Origin: CAVDHB01 sp963608705 | GTDB taxonomy: Bacteria > Bacteroidota > Bacteroidia > Bacteroidales > Bacteroidaceae | DNA: 32,718 bases | NCBI GenBank assembly: GCA_963608705.1 | Contig: CAVDHB010000055.1 | Span: 1-32,718, forward strand | Direction: 5' to 3' | In this document: positions 1-8,305 of the stretch, in pieces | Layout: every line of letters begins with the position of its first letter | Position numbering within the stretch: position 1 is the stretch's first letter | Position numbers and translations under genes: made by a program | The notes under the pieces: generated by a model | What the model was told of the DNA's origin: nothing | The model's input: only the letters and a program-made list of their open reading frames with translations | The model's database searches: none

Positions 1-188
1 CAATCGTACCACTAATCAACATTGTTTAGGTAGAGACGCGATTTATCGCGTCTCCGCTTTTCATAGTGTTTTAATATCTTACCAATCACAGATACAATTT
101 GTGGAGACGCGATGAATCGCGTCTCTACTCGTTCAGTCGTTATATTGCAACTGCAAGATAGGAGAGTGGTATGTTTGCGGATAATCAT
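1..188 (-). repeat. MITE-like palindromic element, left copy (cut by window start)
   Basis: This is the reverse-orientation copy of the element at 32446-32659. Positions 1-68 are the exact reverse complement of 32581-32648, and the similarity continues with gaps to 188. It ends in the terminal sequence TTGCGGATAATCAT (175-188). Two hairpins are visible: GAGACGCGAT/ATCGCGTCTC at 33-42/45-54 and again at 104-113/116-125, with 2-nt loops. About 12 bp of the outer terminal repeat lie before the window. No transposase is encoded, so it would be non-autonomous. GAGACGCGAT-type palindromes are a familiar intergenic repeat class in Bacteroidetes and cyanobacteria. Confidence 0.85.
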
Positions 189-215
189 AATTACTTATCC
201 CGAAATGAGATATAA

Positions 216-247
216 TTTGGCAGTTCAGATTATTCGAAGTATCTTTG
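216..247 (+). promoter_or_regulatory. Bacteroidetes-type promoter for the transglutaminase-like gene
   Basis: TTTG at 216-219 and TATCTTTG at 240-247 match the -33 and -7 (TAnnTTTG) elements of the Bacteroidetes sigma factor with a 20 bp spacer. Transcription would begin near 253, about 24 nt before the ATG at 277. This supports that start over upstream in-frame codons that lie inside the MITE. Confidence 0.7.
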
Positions 248-276
248 CCCCTATAAACCTATTATCAGACATCACC

Positions 277-2919
277 ATGAGAACAACATTCCTGACTCCT
301 TTATTTTTCGCTTTTACCTTGGGAACTCCCGCACTTGCCACACCTCCCCTTGAGATGAATATGGCAGAAAGCCAAACAGGGAACTACTGGGAAAAAGACT
401 TCCAAACCAAGTTGAAAGCTTTTCCGAGAGGAGACTTCTTCAAAATATTCCAAACGAAGATGACCACCGAAGAAAAGGATGCCATGCAATTCTTATATGC
501 GTATATGAGTTCAGGAGATTTGACGGATTATCCCGGCGATTTCTACCTGCGCAATGTGCGTTCCTCTCTTCAGACTCGCAAGGAAGCGACATGGGGCAAC
601 AAAATCTCCGACCAACTCTTCCGACATTTCGTGCTACCACTGCGTATAAACAACGAGAACTTAGATGATGCCCGCACAGTGTTCCACAAGGAATTATGGC
701 CAAGGGTGAAAGGATTATCCATGTACGACGCTATTTTGGAAGTGAACCACTGGTGTCATGAGAAAGTGGTGTACACACCTTCAGATGCCCGTACCAGTGC
801 GCCAATGGCCACTGTGAAGACAGCCTACGGACGCTGTGGAGAGGAATCCACCTTCTTGGTAGCGGCTCTCCGTTCAGTGGGTATTCCTGCCAGACAAGTC
901 TATACACCCCGTTGGGCACATACAGACGACAATCATGCGTGGGTAGAAGCCTGGGCTGACGGGAAATGGTATTTCTTAGGAGCTTGCGAGCCTGAACCAG
1001 TGTTGAACTTAGGATGGTTTAACGCACCAGCCAGCAGGGGAATGCTGATGCACACGAAAGTATTCGGACATTATACTGGGCCGGAAGAGGTGATGCGCCG
1101 CACCCGTAATTACACGGAAATCAATGTCATCGGCAATTACGCAGCCCATGCCAAAGCCACCGTGAAGATAGTGGACGCACAAGGAAAACCACTGAGTGGG
1201 GTCAATGTTGAGTTCAAGATATACAACTATGCGGAATATTACACGGTTTCACGCCAAAAGACAGGTGCGGACGGTACGGTAAGTCTTTCCGCCGGATTAG
1301 GAGACATGGTAGTGTTTGCCTCCCATGAAGGGAAGTTTATACTCTCTAAAGTCTCTTTCGGCAAAGACAAGCTGCTGGTACTCACTCTTGACAGACCAAT
1401 AGGGAAAAACTGCGCCGGAGATTTGACCATCGTACCACCTGTGGGAAAGCCGAACATTCCGAAAGTAACCCCGGAACAACGAGCGAAGAACACGCTGCGC
1501 ATGGACAAAGAAGACAACATCCGCCATGCGTATGTGAACACCTTCCCCACAGAAGAATGGGCAGCGCATTTCGCACTTAGCCAACAACTGGACGAGAAGA
1601 AAACTGCCTCGTTCATCGTAAAGTCCAGAGGAAACTACCAGGAGATAATACGTTTCTTACAACAGGCGGTCTCTCATAAGAAAGGAGAAAGAGCGTTGCA
1701 ACTGCTTGGCACTCTTTCCGACAAAGACCTGCGGGACACTCCTTGCGCTGTGTTGGAAGACCATCTCTATCATACCTCAGCGGAAGCTGACGTGAAAGAA
1801 GTGCTGGCTCCCAGAGTGGCAGGAGAGATGCTGACACCCTATCGTGCCTATTTTCAGCAAACGGTATCTGCCTCGCAAGCCTCTTTATTCAAGGAGAATC
1901 CACAACGATTGGTGGACTGGTGCAAGAATCAACTGAAAGTAGAGGACGACTGGAACACAGTGAACACCATTGAATCTCCTGAAGGCGTGTGGAAAAGCCG
2001 AGTGACAGACAAACAATCTCGCAATGTCTTCTTTGTCGCCCTGTGCCGCAGCCTTGGCATACGGTCGTGGATAGATGAAGTGACGGGCAATCTGTATTAC
2101 CGAACGAAAGGCGGAGAGGCTGTGCGAGTGAAATTTGAGACAGAGAAACCAGTGAAAGTGGAAAAGGGACTGCTGAAAGCCACTTATACGCCCATCGCCC
2201 GGCTGGACAACCCGAAATATTACACTCATTTCACCCTGTCGAAATATGTGGACGGAACTTTCCAACTGCTGAACTATCCAGAGGACGCTACTTGGAAATC
2301 GCTGTTAGAAAACGGCACATCCTTGGAAGCGGGCTATTACTTGCTGACCACCGGTAGCCGTATGGCGGATGGCAGCGTGTTAAGCCACAACTCCTTCTTC
2401 GAGGTGACTCCAAACAAAGAGACCACCGTGGAACTGAAGATGTTAGACAATACGGAAGGCATCCGTGTCATTGGCAATTTCAACTCCGAGTCCACCTATC
2501 AAGACCCACAGAATAAAGAAGAGAAATCTGTACTGTCCACCACTGGAAGAGGCTATTTCGTAATCGGAGTGTTAGGCTACGGACAAGAACCCACGAACCA
2601 TGCCTTAAAAGACATCGAATTGAAGAAGAAAGAGTTCGAACAATGGGGCAGACCGCTGCTGTTACTCTTCACCAACGAGGCTTCCTACAAGAAGTTCAAT
2701 CCCAAACACTTCCCGAAACTTCCCTCAACGGTCACCTATGGCATAGACAAAGACGGAAAAATACAACAACAAATAGCCGAAGCCATGAAATTAGCGGACG
2801 GTGGCCGTCTTCCCGTCTTCATCATCGGCGACACGTTCAACCGTGTAGTATTCAATTCCGAAGGATATACCATCGGTCTGGGCGACCAGTTGCTGAAAGT
2901 GATTCACGGATTAGAATAA
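277..2919 (+). CDS. Secreted transglutaminase-like protein with degenerate second fold and thioredoxin-like tail
   Basis: An 880-aa protein with an N-terminal signal peptide (about residues 1-21, ending ALA). The first transglutaminase-like domain keeps a plausible triad: Cys187 in GRCGEES, His220 in DDNHAWVEAW and probably Glu238 in ACEPEP. A carboxypeptidase-regulatory-like beta domain follows (about 290-375). Near residues 585-610 a second fold resembles the first (SRNVFFVALCRSLGI against EESTFLVAALRSVGI) but has no Cys at the nucleophile position. The last 130 or so residues look thioredoxin-like (RGYFVIGVLGYG ... VFIIGDTFNRVVF) without a CxxC. The start at 277 is chosen for the signal peptide and the promoter; a longer reading begins inside the MITE at 112. 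Substrate unknown: it could be a periplasmic protease, peptidoglycan or protein cross-link enzyme, or a non-catalytic binding protein. Confidence 0.8.
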   Translation: MRTTFLTPLFFAFTLGTPALATPPLEMNMAESQTGNYWEKDFQTKLKAFPRGDFFKIFQTKMTTEEKDAMQFLYAYMSSGDLTDYPGDFYLRNVRSSLQTRKEATWGNKISDQLFRHFVLPLRINNENLDDARTVFHKELWPRVKGLSMYDAILEVNHWCHEKVVYTPSDARTSAPMATVKTAYGRCGEESTFLVAALRSVGIPARQVYTPRWAHTDDNHAWVEAWADGKWYFLGACEPEPVLNLGWFNAPASRGMLMHTKVFGHYTGPEEVMRRTRNYTEINVIGNYAAHAKATVKIVDAQGKPLSGVNVEFKIYNYAEYYTVSRQKTGADGTVSLSAGLGDMVVFASHEGKFILSKVSFGKDKLLVLTLDRPIGKNCAGDLTIVPPVGKPNIPKVTPEQRAKNTLRMDKEDNIRHAYVNTFPTEEWAAHFALSQQLDEKKTASFIVKSRGNYQEIIRFLQQAVSHKKGERALQLLGTLSDKDLRDTPCAVLEDHLYHTSAEADVKEVLAPRVAGEMLTPYRAYFQQTVSASQASLFKENPQRLVDWCKNQLKVEDDWNTVNTIESPEGVWKSRVTDKQSRNVFFVALCRSLGIRSWIDEVTGNLYYRTKGGEAVRVKFETEKPVKVEKGLLKATYTPIARLDNPKYYTHFTLSKYVDGTFQLLNYPEDATWKSLLENGTSLEAGYYLLTTGSRMADGSVLSHNSFFEVTPNKETTVELKMLDNTEGIRVIGNFNSESTYQDPQNKEEKSVLSTTGRGYFVIGVLGYGQEPTNHALKDIELKKKEFEQWGRPLLLLFTNEASYKKFNPKHFPKLPSTVTYGIDKDGKIQQQIAEAMKLADGGRLPVFIIGDTFNRVVFNSEGYTIGLGDQLLKVIHGLE

Positions 2920-3019
2920 TAAACGATTCATCTAACATTTGATCAAAAATAGAATCTCTACCTTTATGCGGATAAAGGCAAGAAATTGCCAGGAAAAAAG
3001 ATAGAGTTATAAAAACAAG

Positions 3020-3057
3020 AAAATCCCTTTCTCCAGTGATTAGGAAAAAGGGATTTT
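3020..3057. terminator. Hairpin terminator downstream of the transglutaminase-like gene
   Basis: The stem AAAATCCCTTTCTCC (3020-3034) pairs with GGAAAAAGGGATTTT (3043-3057) with one mismatch and an 8-nt loop, and has A- and T-rich flanks on both sides. It is nearly the same sequence as the terminator at 4211-4244 and, like that one, abuts the 3' end of a deacetylase-like reading frame on the minus strand. Confidence 0.7.
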
Positions 3058-3060
3058 CAT

Positions 3061-3120
3061 TTATTCAAACACCTTAAACGCATACCCCTGTACCATCTGC
3101 TCCTTCTACCAGTATTTAGT
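3061..3120 (-). pseudogene. Remnant of a polysaccharide deacetylase 3' end
   Basis: Read on the minus strand from the stop at 3061-3063, the frame gives a C-terminus ending QGYAFKVFE, matching the QGYEFKVFE end of the intact deacetylase at 4250-4861. An in-frame stop lies at 3106-3108, after 14 residues. DNA similarity extends through the adjacent terminator (about 3015-3105 against 4208-4296). Only about 20 codons remain, so this is a fossil of a paralogue or duplicated gene end. Confidence 0.6.
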
Positions 3121-3147
3121 AGTCAAAGAATACTTACCCCAGAATTC

Positions 3148-3306
3148 CACATCGACACGACAGAGATATACACCCATGTCAGCAGCCAAACGCTACAGCA
3201 AGAGATATTGAAGCATCATCCAAGGAATATGAAATATCAAATGAAGAAGCTCCCTTCCATCATCCACAGAATAAATGGAAGGCTTTCTACTATTTGGATA
3301 TCTTAG
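3148..3306 (+). pseudogene. Remnant of a XerC/XerD-type tyrosine recombinase, C-terminal end
   Basis: The frame from 3148 reads HIDTTEIYTHVSS followed by LQQEILKHHPRN. This is the C-terminal signature of XerC/XerD-type tyrosine recombinases, where the Tyr of IYTHV is the DNA-linking nucleophile. Everything upstream (the Arg, Lys and HxxR catalytic residues and the N-terminal domain) is missing, and the frame runs on to a stop at 3304-3306. No start codon or full domain is present, so this is debris, not a working integrase. It could come from a chromosomal xerD or from a mobile-element integrase. Confidence 0.6.
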
Positions 3307-3385
3307 TGTTATCGCACACAAGGTTAATATTCTAAAAGAGCCTTTCTTTTATAATAAGATGATCCTATAATTATTTCAAAACGAT

Positions 3386-3393
3386 TATATTTG
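3386..3393 (+). promoter_or_regulatory. Possible -7 element upstream of the 222-aa secreted protein
   Basis: TATATTTG matches the TAnnTTTG consensus, but no clear -33 element lies about 20 bp upstream. It would give a leader of about 135 nt before the ATG at 3536. The 3307-3535 stretch otherwise holds no recognised feature apart from a purine-rich AAAGGAGGAG run near 3450 with no start codon at a suitable distance. Confidence 0.35.
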
Positions 3394-3535
3394 CGATATA
3401 GCTCTTTAATTCTCTAAATATGGAATGCTTATAATGTGAATCCACTCAAAGGAGGAGAAAGCATAGAGTTTTTACAAAGAGTGATTACAAATGCCGGAAC
3501 GGAAAGACGAATATGGGAATAATAACTCAAAGAAA

Positions 3536-4204
3536 ATGAAGACACTATTGATTTTATGTTGCGTATGGATTGGAAGTTTCTCTGCATACGCCCAGTCTGT
3601 GATTAATGGCAAGACACTGGTGAAAGACTTGACACGGGAACAATTGTGGCAAGCATTGAAGAACTGCCCCAAGAATGACAGGTTTTATGTGGCGAACGAT
3701 CCTTTCTCTCATGTAGCTAAGAGCCCACAAGAATTGCTGGACTCTTTGTTCTGCGCCGATCCTTTTCGTAAAGATTACGAGCGTTTTGCCACAGTGATGT
3801 TTAAACGCTATCCAATGCAGGTGATGTACTCAATGGGGAACGCTATACGAATGTACGTGGCAATGGACTCATTGAGAAAAACATCCCCTCACATGACCCC
3901 ACAGGACTATTGGAATTATTTCTATACCCGGAAAGATATTATAAACAGAACATTATTGAGCAGTTTAGTTGTTCTATACCAAAGAATGGAGGAAGATTGG
4001 TGGGGACCTATCAATGTAGAATCAATCAGATATAAAAGATGGCGCTATATTGCCAATTGTCCTATCGAATGTAGTCCGCGCCCCTTTGAAGAACCTGAGA
4101 GAGGATACTTAAAAGACTTAGGATTCAATGTGGATACATTAAAGTTCATACCTAAGTCTGTCAAGAACGGCAAATTCGCAGGATATGGTATTATTGGCGA
4201 ATAA
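3536..4204 (+). CDS. Secreted protein of unknown function
   Basis: A 222-aa protein that I do not recognise. The ATG at 3536 is preferred over the in-frame ATG at 3491 because it places a good signal peptide at the very N-terminus (hydrophobic LLILCCVWIGSF, cleavage likely after SAYAQ). The mature part is rich in aromatic and charged residues, with no transmembrane segment and no obvious catalytic motif. There are Cys pairs near ALKNCPKND and IANCPIECS. It is monocistronic: gene debris lies upstream and a shared terminator separates it from the convergent deacetylase. Nothing in the sequence assigns a function. Confidence 0.7.
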   Translation: MKTLLILCCVWIGSFSAYAQSVINGKTLVKDLTREQLWQALKNCPKNDRFYVANDPFSHVAKSPQELLDSLFCADPFRKDYERFATVMFKRYPMQVMYSMGNAIRMYVAMDSLRKTSPHMTPQDYWNYFYTRKDIINRTLLSSLVVLYQRMEEDWWGPINVESIRYKRWRYIANCPIECSPRPFEEPERGYLKDLGFNVDTLKFIPKSVKNGKFAGYGIIGE

Positions 4205-4210
4205 ACAAAA

Positions 4211-4244
4211 AATCCCTTTCTCCAGTTATCTGGGAAAAGGGATT
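4211..4244. terminator. Bidirectional terminator between convergent genes
   Basis: AATCCCTTTCTCCAG (4211-4225) pairs with CTGGGAAAAGGGATT (4230-4244) across a 4-nt TTAT loop, with one mismatch. An A-tract on the left and a T-rich run on the right let it serve both the plus-strand gene ending at 4204 and the minus-strand operon ending at 4250. Confidence 0.8.
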
Positions 4245-4249
4245 CTCTT

Positions 4250-4861
4250 TTATTCAAACACCTTAAATTCATAACCTTGCGCCAACAGCCATTCAATAGA
4301 CTGTGGCAAGGCTGTTTTCAGTTTGTCTATGCTCTTCAGCGAATCGTGGAACGTGATGATAGAGCCGTTGCGGGCGTAGCGTTTCACATTGTTCAACACG
4401 CCCTCGGCCGTCATCCACTTGCTGTAATCCCGTGTCACCAAGTCCCACATGATAATGTGAAAGTGGCGAGCAAGAACCCGGTACTGCATGGGACGCATCC
4501 ATCCGTGTGGTGGACGGAAGAGGTCGGAGTGAATCAACTTGTCCGCCTTGCTGGTATTGGACAAGTACTGCGGACTGTCCCACTTGAAACCGCCCACATG
4601 ATTGAAGGTATGGTTTCCCAAACGGTGTCCGTTCTCCACTACTAAGCGGAACATATCAGGATGTTTCCGAACGTTGTCACCCACCATGAAGAACGTGGCC
4701 TTGATGCCATACCGCTTCAATGTCTCTATGATGAAAGGCGTGGACTCTGGTATGGGACCATCGTCAAAGGTGAGATAGACCGCCCTTTCGTGGCGGTCCA
4801 TCCTCCAAGTAGCCTTAGGATAGAGCCATCTCAGCCAAAAGGCCGGTTGCTCTATAATCAT
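4250..4861 (-). CDS. Polysaccharide deacetylase (CE4, NodB-like)
   Basis: A 203-aa protein that is essentially one NodB homology domain. The family motifs occur in order: TFDDGP (31-36, catalytic and metal Asp33/Asp34), the His pair in GNHTFNH (His84, His88), RPPHG (116-120), MWDLVTRDY (138-146) and TFHDS with His172. CE4 enzymes remove N- or O-acetyl groups from sugars such as peptidoglycan or glycan GlcNAc using a divalent metal. No cleavable signal peptide is evident, only a short hydrophobic N-terminus. The start overlaps the stop of the DUF2723 gene as ATGA (4858-4861), so the two are probably translationally coupled and may act on the same lipid-linked or surface glycan. The substrate cannot be read from sequence. 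Confidence 0.88.
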   Translation of the reverse strand: MIIEQPAFWLRWLYPKATWRMDRHERAVYLTFDDGPIPESTPFIIETLKRYGIKATFFMVGDNVRKHPDMFRLVVENGHRLGNHTFNHVGGFKWDSPQYLSNTSKADKLIHSDLFRPPHGWMRPMQYRVLARHFHIIMWDLVTRDYSKWMTAEGVLNNVKRYARNGSIITFHDSLKSIDKLKTALPQSIEWLLAQGYEFKVFE

Positions 4862-7800
4862 TGTGCCACTCCGCCACCAGCTTCTTGATGCTGCAACATG
4901 GCCGCACCACCCTTCATCATGAACAGCTTATAGTACTGGTCTGCCAGTTTGTTATACATTCCGGACAACGGAGAACGGAATTTCTTCAAGTCTTCCGTCA
5001 CGGCGTTCAAAACATACAACTGATAGTAGCAGTCCTGCACATTGAAGCGAGACTGGCTAAAGCCCGTGTACCAACGGCAGTAATCCACCGCCTTGTCGGC
5101 CACCTGCTTGTAGATAGCCTCTGCTTTCGCACGTTGTCCCAGTGCCATATACGCCTCGGCCAAATCAAGAGAGCCACAGGCGTAATCATGCGGCACCGTA
5201 GTGGCCGGAATCATCTTCTCGCAATAAGCCAACGCTTTGGCGGCCTTGTCGTTCTTCTTTTCCAGAATCAACTGCCGTATCATTTCAGCAAACGCCCTAC
5301 GATGCGTATAGCACATACGCAGGATATTCTCGTCAAGATACACATGCGGGTCATTGATGTTTCCGAATTTGAACTTCGTCATCAAGTTGGTGTACATCTT
5401 ATCTGCATCCACCTTGGTGGTATCCTTCGTATAGAAAGGTACGATACGGTTAGCAAGACCTTCTTTCATGAAAAAGTCTCCAAGAGAGAAGTAGCTGTCC
5501 TGGCTCACAGTAGTGGCAACGTATAACGGACGTGTCCAGTTGGCATTAGCCAGTGAGACGAGCAACATCAAGTCTGCCTTATACAAGGCGGATTTCCCCC
5601 TGAGGGAGATACTCATGTGGTCAGGTATATTGCCCAATACCTTCATGCCGGAACGTTGTACGGCCTGCTTGTCTATCGGTATCACCACACTGTCGGTCGG
5701 AATAAAGTGGAGATTCGGGTCTTTGTTGAGTACCCAATGCTTCAAGATATTCTTCAACTCGTATGGATTCTCACCAAATTGCTTCTTGGCCTCCGCCGGA
5801 TTCTGCTTGTAGTACTGCAACACTGTGGCCATAGCCTCTGGCTGGATTGTGATATAATCATTCGTACCCGTCACAAAATCCAGACGCTTCCAGTCGATAG
5901 GCATAGCCGGAGAGTCGTATGCTTTCCGCTTCATCTGGTCAATGTACCAGTCAGTATTCAGATAGCTGAGGTTGCAGACACGGGCATCAGTTCGCACACC
6001 TTCCACTTCCTGGTTGTACCAAAGTGGGAAAGTGTCGTTGTCTCCGTTAGTGAAGATAATCGGGAAGCCCTTCGACTGTAGACTGTTCAAATAGTTCTGT
6101 CCGAAATCACGACAAGCGTAGCGGTTGGAGCGGTCATGATCGTCCCAAGTCTGCGAAGCCATCTGTATCGGCACACAGATTCCCGCCACCGTAGCGATGA
6201 CAGCCGCCACTTTCTCGTTCAGTTTCTTCTTCAGAAGATGAATCAGTCCAGCCACTCCCAATCCAATCCAGATCGCAAACGCATAGAAAGAACCGGCATA
6301 AGCGTAGTCACGCTCACGAGGCTGCTGCGGAGTCTGGTTCAAATACAACACAATGGCGATACCCGTCATGAAGAACAGGAAGAAGACCACCCAGAACTGC
6401 TGAATGCCTTCCTTACGCTTGCGTCCTGCCTGCCAGAAAAGTCCAATCAGTCCCAGTGCCAACGGCAAACAATAGAATACATTGTATCCCTTGTTCTGCA
6501 AGAGTTCCTTCGGCATCTGGCTTAGGTCGTTGCCCAGCAAAAGTTGGTCTATGAACGGGAATCCAGTCACCCAGTTTCCGTGTTCAGCCTCTCCGTTACC
6601 CTGAATGTCGTTCTGCCGTCCAGCGAAGTTCCACATGAAATAACGCCAGTACATAAAGTTCAACTGATAGGAGAAGAAGAAACGGATGTTGTCCCACTGC
6701 GTAGGCATTTTGACCATCACGGTCTCTCCCGCACGGTCGTAAGGCACTTGCGTACCCGTCACACCTCCCAGCCAGTCTTCGTATGCCTGGGCATGAGCCT
6801 GGTCATAGATACGGGGGAAAAGCATCTTCTGATTGGAAGGATAGGCATAGTCGGTCTTGTGATTGGCTATGTAGTAGCTATCCGGCTCATTGGGATTCGC
6901 TTTTTCCTTACGTTCGTAGATAGGTGCGCCTTGAATTGTCTTGGCGGTGTACATCTGCCCGTCTGCCGTAGGCTGCATCTCCACTTGGGAAGAATAAGCA
7001 GGACCGTAAAGAAGCGGATGGTCACCATACTGCTCACGGCTAAGGTAAGAACCGAGGGTGAAGATGTCCTCCGGAGAGTTCTGGTCCATCGGCGGATTCG
7101 CCGTGGAACGGATAACTATCAACGCATAGGAAGAATAGCCGATAATCATCACCAACATACAAAGCAAGGAAGTATTCAACACACGGGCACTGACAAACTG
7201 ACGTTTGTTGTAAAGCACCCATGCCAACGCTCCCAATACCACCAGTCCGATGAGGACACTGCTTACACCATATCCATAGAAAGGAATACCCAACATGGCT
7301 ACGGAGAGCAGGAAAGAGATATTTCGGCGGCTGAGATTTTTATTGACAAAGCTCTCATAGACAGCCCATATCACACTGCCCAAAAGCAGGAAGATGTAGA
7401 CAATCGTACCACTGTTGAACGGACAATGGAGGGTGTTCACGAAGAACAACTCAAACCATCCCCCCACTTTCACGATGCCCGGCACAATACCGTAGAGAAT
7501 GGCCACTATCAGCACCACGGATACCAGCAACGCAAGGAGTGAGCCTTTCAGATTGGCATCGGGATGTTTCTTGTAGTAGAACACCAACACGATGGCGGGA
7601 ATACACAAGAGGTTCAACAAGTGCACACCGATGGACAATCCCATCAAATAGGCAATGAGCACCAGCCAACGGTCGCTGTGCGGTTCATCGGCATGGTCTT
7701 CCCATTTGAGAATCAACCAGAACACCAAGGCGGTGAACATGGAAGAATAGGCATACACCTCTCCTTCCACCGCACTGAACCAGAAGGTGTCGCTGAAGGT

Positions 7801-8193
7801 ATAGGCCAACGCTCCTACCAGTCCGGAAGCCATGATGGTCAGCAGTTTCCAAGTGTTCATCTGCTCCATCTGCGGACAGACGAGTTTACGTGTAAGATGA
7901 GTGATTGTCCAGAAAAGGAACAAGATACAAGCCGCACTGAGCAAGGCACTCATCGTGTTCACACACTTGGCCACCATAGCCGGGTCATTTGTGAATTGGG
8001 TGAAAAGATTGCCTGTGAGCATAAAGAACGGTGCGCCAGGCGGGTGTCCCACCTCCAGCTTGTAAGCTGTGGAGATAAATTCAGGACAGTCCCAGAAACT
8101 TGCCGTCGGCTCTATCGTGCTGCAATAGACGAAAGCCGCGATGGCAAAAGTAATCCAACCAAGAAGGTTGTTTACAAGTTTGTACTGCTTCAT
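4858..8193 (-). CDS. DUF2723 polytopic membrane protein, putative GT-C glycosyltransferase
   Basis: An 1111-aa protein with many hydrophobic helices in roughly the first 700 residues and a soluble, probably helical/TPR-like C-terminal region (about 750-1110). The N-terminus has the DUF2723 hallmark: a first helix, then an acidic loop (SFWDCPEF) and VGHPPGAP. DUF2723 is distantly related to eukaryotic TMEM260, a protein O-mannosyltransferase, and has a GT-C-like layout, so glycosyl transfer from a lipid-linked sugar at the periplasmic face is a reasonable inference. The coupled downstream deacetylase fits a glycan-modifying pair. It begins after a 112 bp gap containing its own -7 element. Full length for the family. 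Confidence 0.85.
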   Translation of the reverse strand: MKQYKLVNNLLGWITFAIAAFVYCSTIEPTASFWDCPEFISTAYKLEVGHPPGAPFFMLTGNLFTQFTNDPAMVAKCVNTMSALLSAACILFLFWTITHLTRKLVCPQMEQMNTWKLLTIMASGLVGALAYTFSDTFWFSAVEGEVYAYSSMFTALVFWLILKWEDHADEPHSDRWLVLIAYLMGLSIGVHLLNLLCIPAIVLVFYYKKHPDANLKGSLLALLVSVVLIVAILYGIVPGIVKVGGWFELFFVNTLHCPFNSGTIVYIFLLLGSVIWAVYESFVNKNLSRRNISFLLSVAMLGIPFYGYGVSSVLIGLVVLGALAWVLYNKRQFVSARVLNTSLLCMLVMIIGYSSYALIVIRSTANPPMDQNSPEDIFTLGSYLSREQYGDHPLLYGPAYSSQVEMQPTADGQMYTAKTIQGAPIYERKEKANPNEPDSYYIANHKTDYAYPSNQKMLFPRIYDQAHAQAYEDWLGGVTGTQVPYDRAGETVMVKMPTQWDNIRFFFSYQLNFMYWRYFMWNFAGRQNDIQGNGEAEHGNWVTGFPFIDQLLLGNDLSQMPKELLQNKGYNVFYCLPLALGLIGLFWQAGRKRKEGIQQFWVVFFLFFMTGIAIVLYLNQTPQQPRERDYAYAGSFYAFAIWIGLGVAGLIHLLKKKLNEKVAAVIATVAGICVPIQMASQTWDDHDRSNRYACRDFGQNYLNSLQSKGFPIIFTNGDNDTFPLWYNQEVEGVRTDARVCNLSYLNTDWYIDQMKRKAYDSPAMPIDWKRLDFVTGTNDYITIQPEAMATVLQYYKQNPAEAKKQFGENPYELKNILKHWVLNKDPNLHFIPTDSVVIPIDKQAVQRSGMKVLGNIPDHMSISLRGKSALYKADLMLLVSLANANWTRPLYVATTVSQDSYFSLGDFFMKEGLANRIVPFYTKDTTKVDADKMYTNLMTKFKFGNINDPHVYLDENILRMCYTHRRAFAEMIRQLILEKKNDKAAKALAYCEKMIPATTVPHDYACGSLDLAEAYMALGQRAKAEAIYKQVADKAVDYCRWYTGFSQSRFNVQDCYYQLYVLNAVTEDLKKFRSPLSGMYNKLADQYYKLFMMKGGAAMLQHQEAGGGVAQ

Positions 8194-8252
8194 TGTTAAT
8201 TTATAAATGTATTGATTTTCCTATGTGTTTAGCGACTACACGCTTTGAGAAG

Positions 8253-8260
8253 CAAAGTTA
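8253..8260 (-). promoter_or_regulatory. -7 element for the DUF2723-deacetylase pair
   Basis: On the minus strand this reads TAACTTTG, a full match to TAnnTTTG. It lies in the only sizeable gap (8194-8305) in the lower minus-strand block. Initiation near 8246 would give a leader of about 50 nt. No convincing -33 motif was seen. Confidence 0.5.
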
Positions 8261-8305
8261 CGCATTTCTATGTGTTTCCGCTTCTTATTATCAAACTTTA
8301 ATATG

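Noticed and set aside
112..276. In-frame 55-residue N-terminal extension of the transglutaminase-like protein
   Set aside because: It begins inside the MITE hairpin, crosses the predicted promoter (216-247) and would bury the signal peptide that starts at 277.
7401..7413. CAATCGTACCACT inside the DUF2723 gene, identical to the first 13 bases of the left MITE
   Set aside because: It lies in conserved coding sequence with no further similarity to the element, so a chance match is the simpler reading.
4861..8199. Several long plus-strand open frames opposite the DUF2723 gene (for example 6544-7542 and 7564-8199)
   Set aside because: Antisense shadows of a 1111-codon gene with family motifs; their translations are His/Arg/Gln-rich and have no recognisable domain or promoter.
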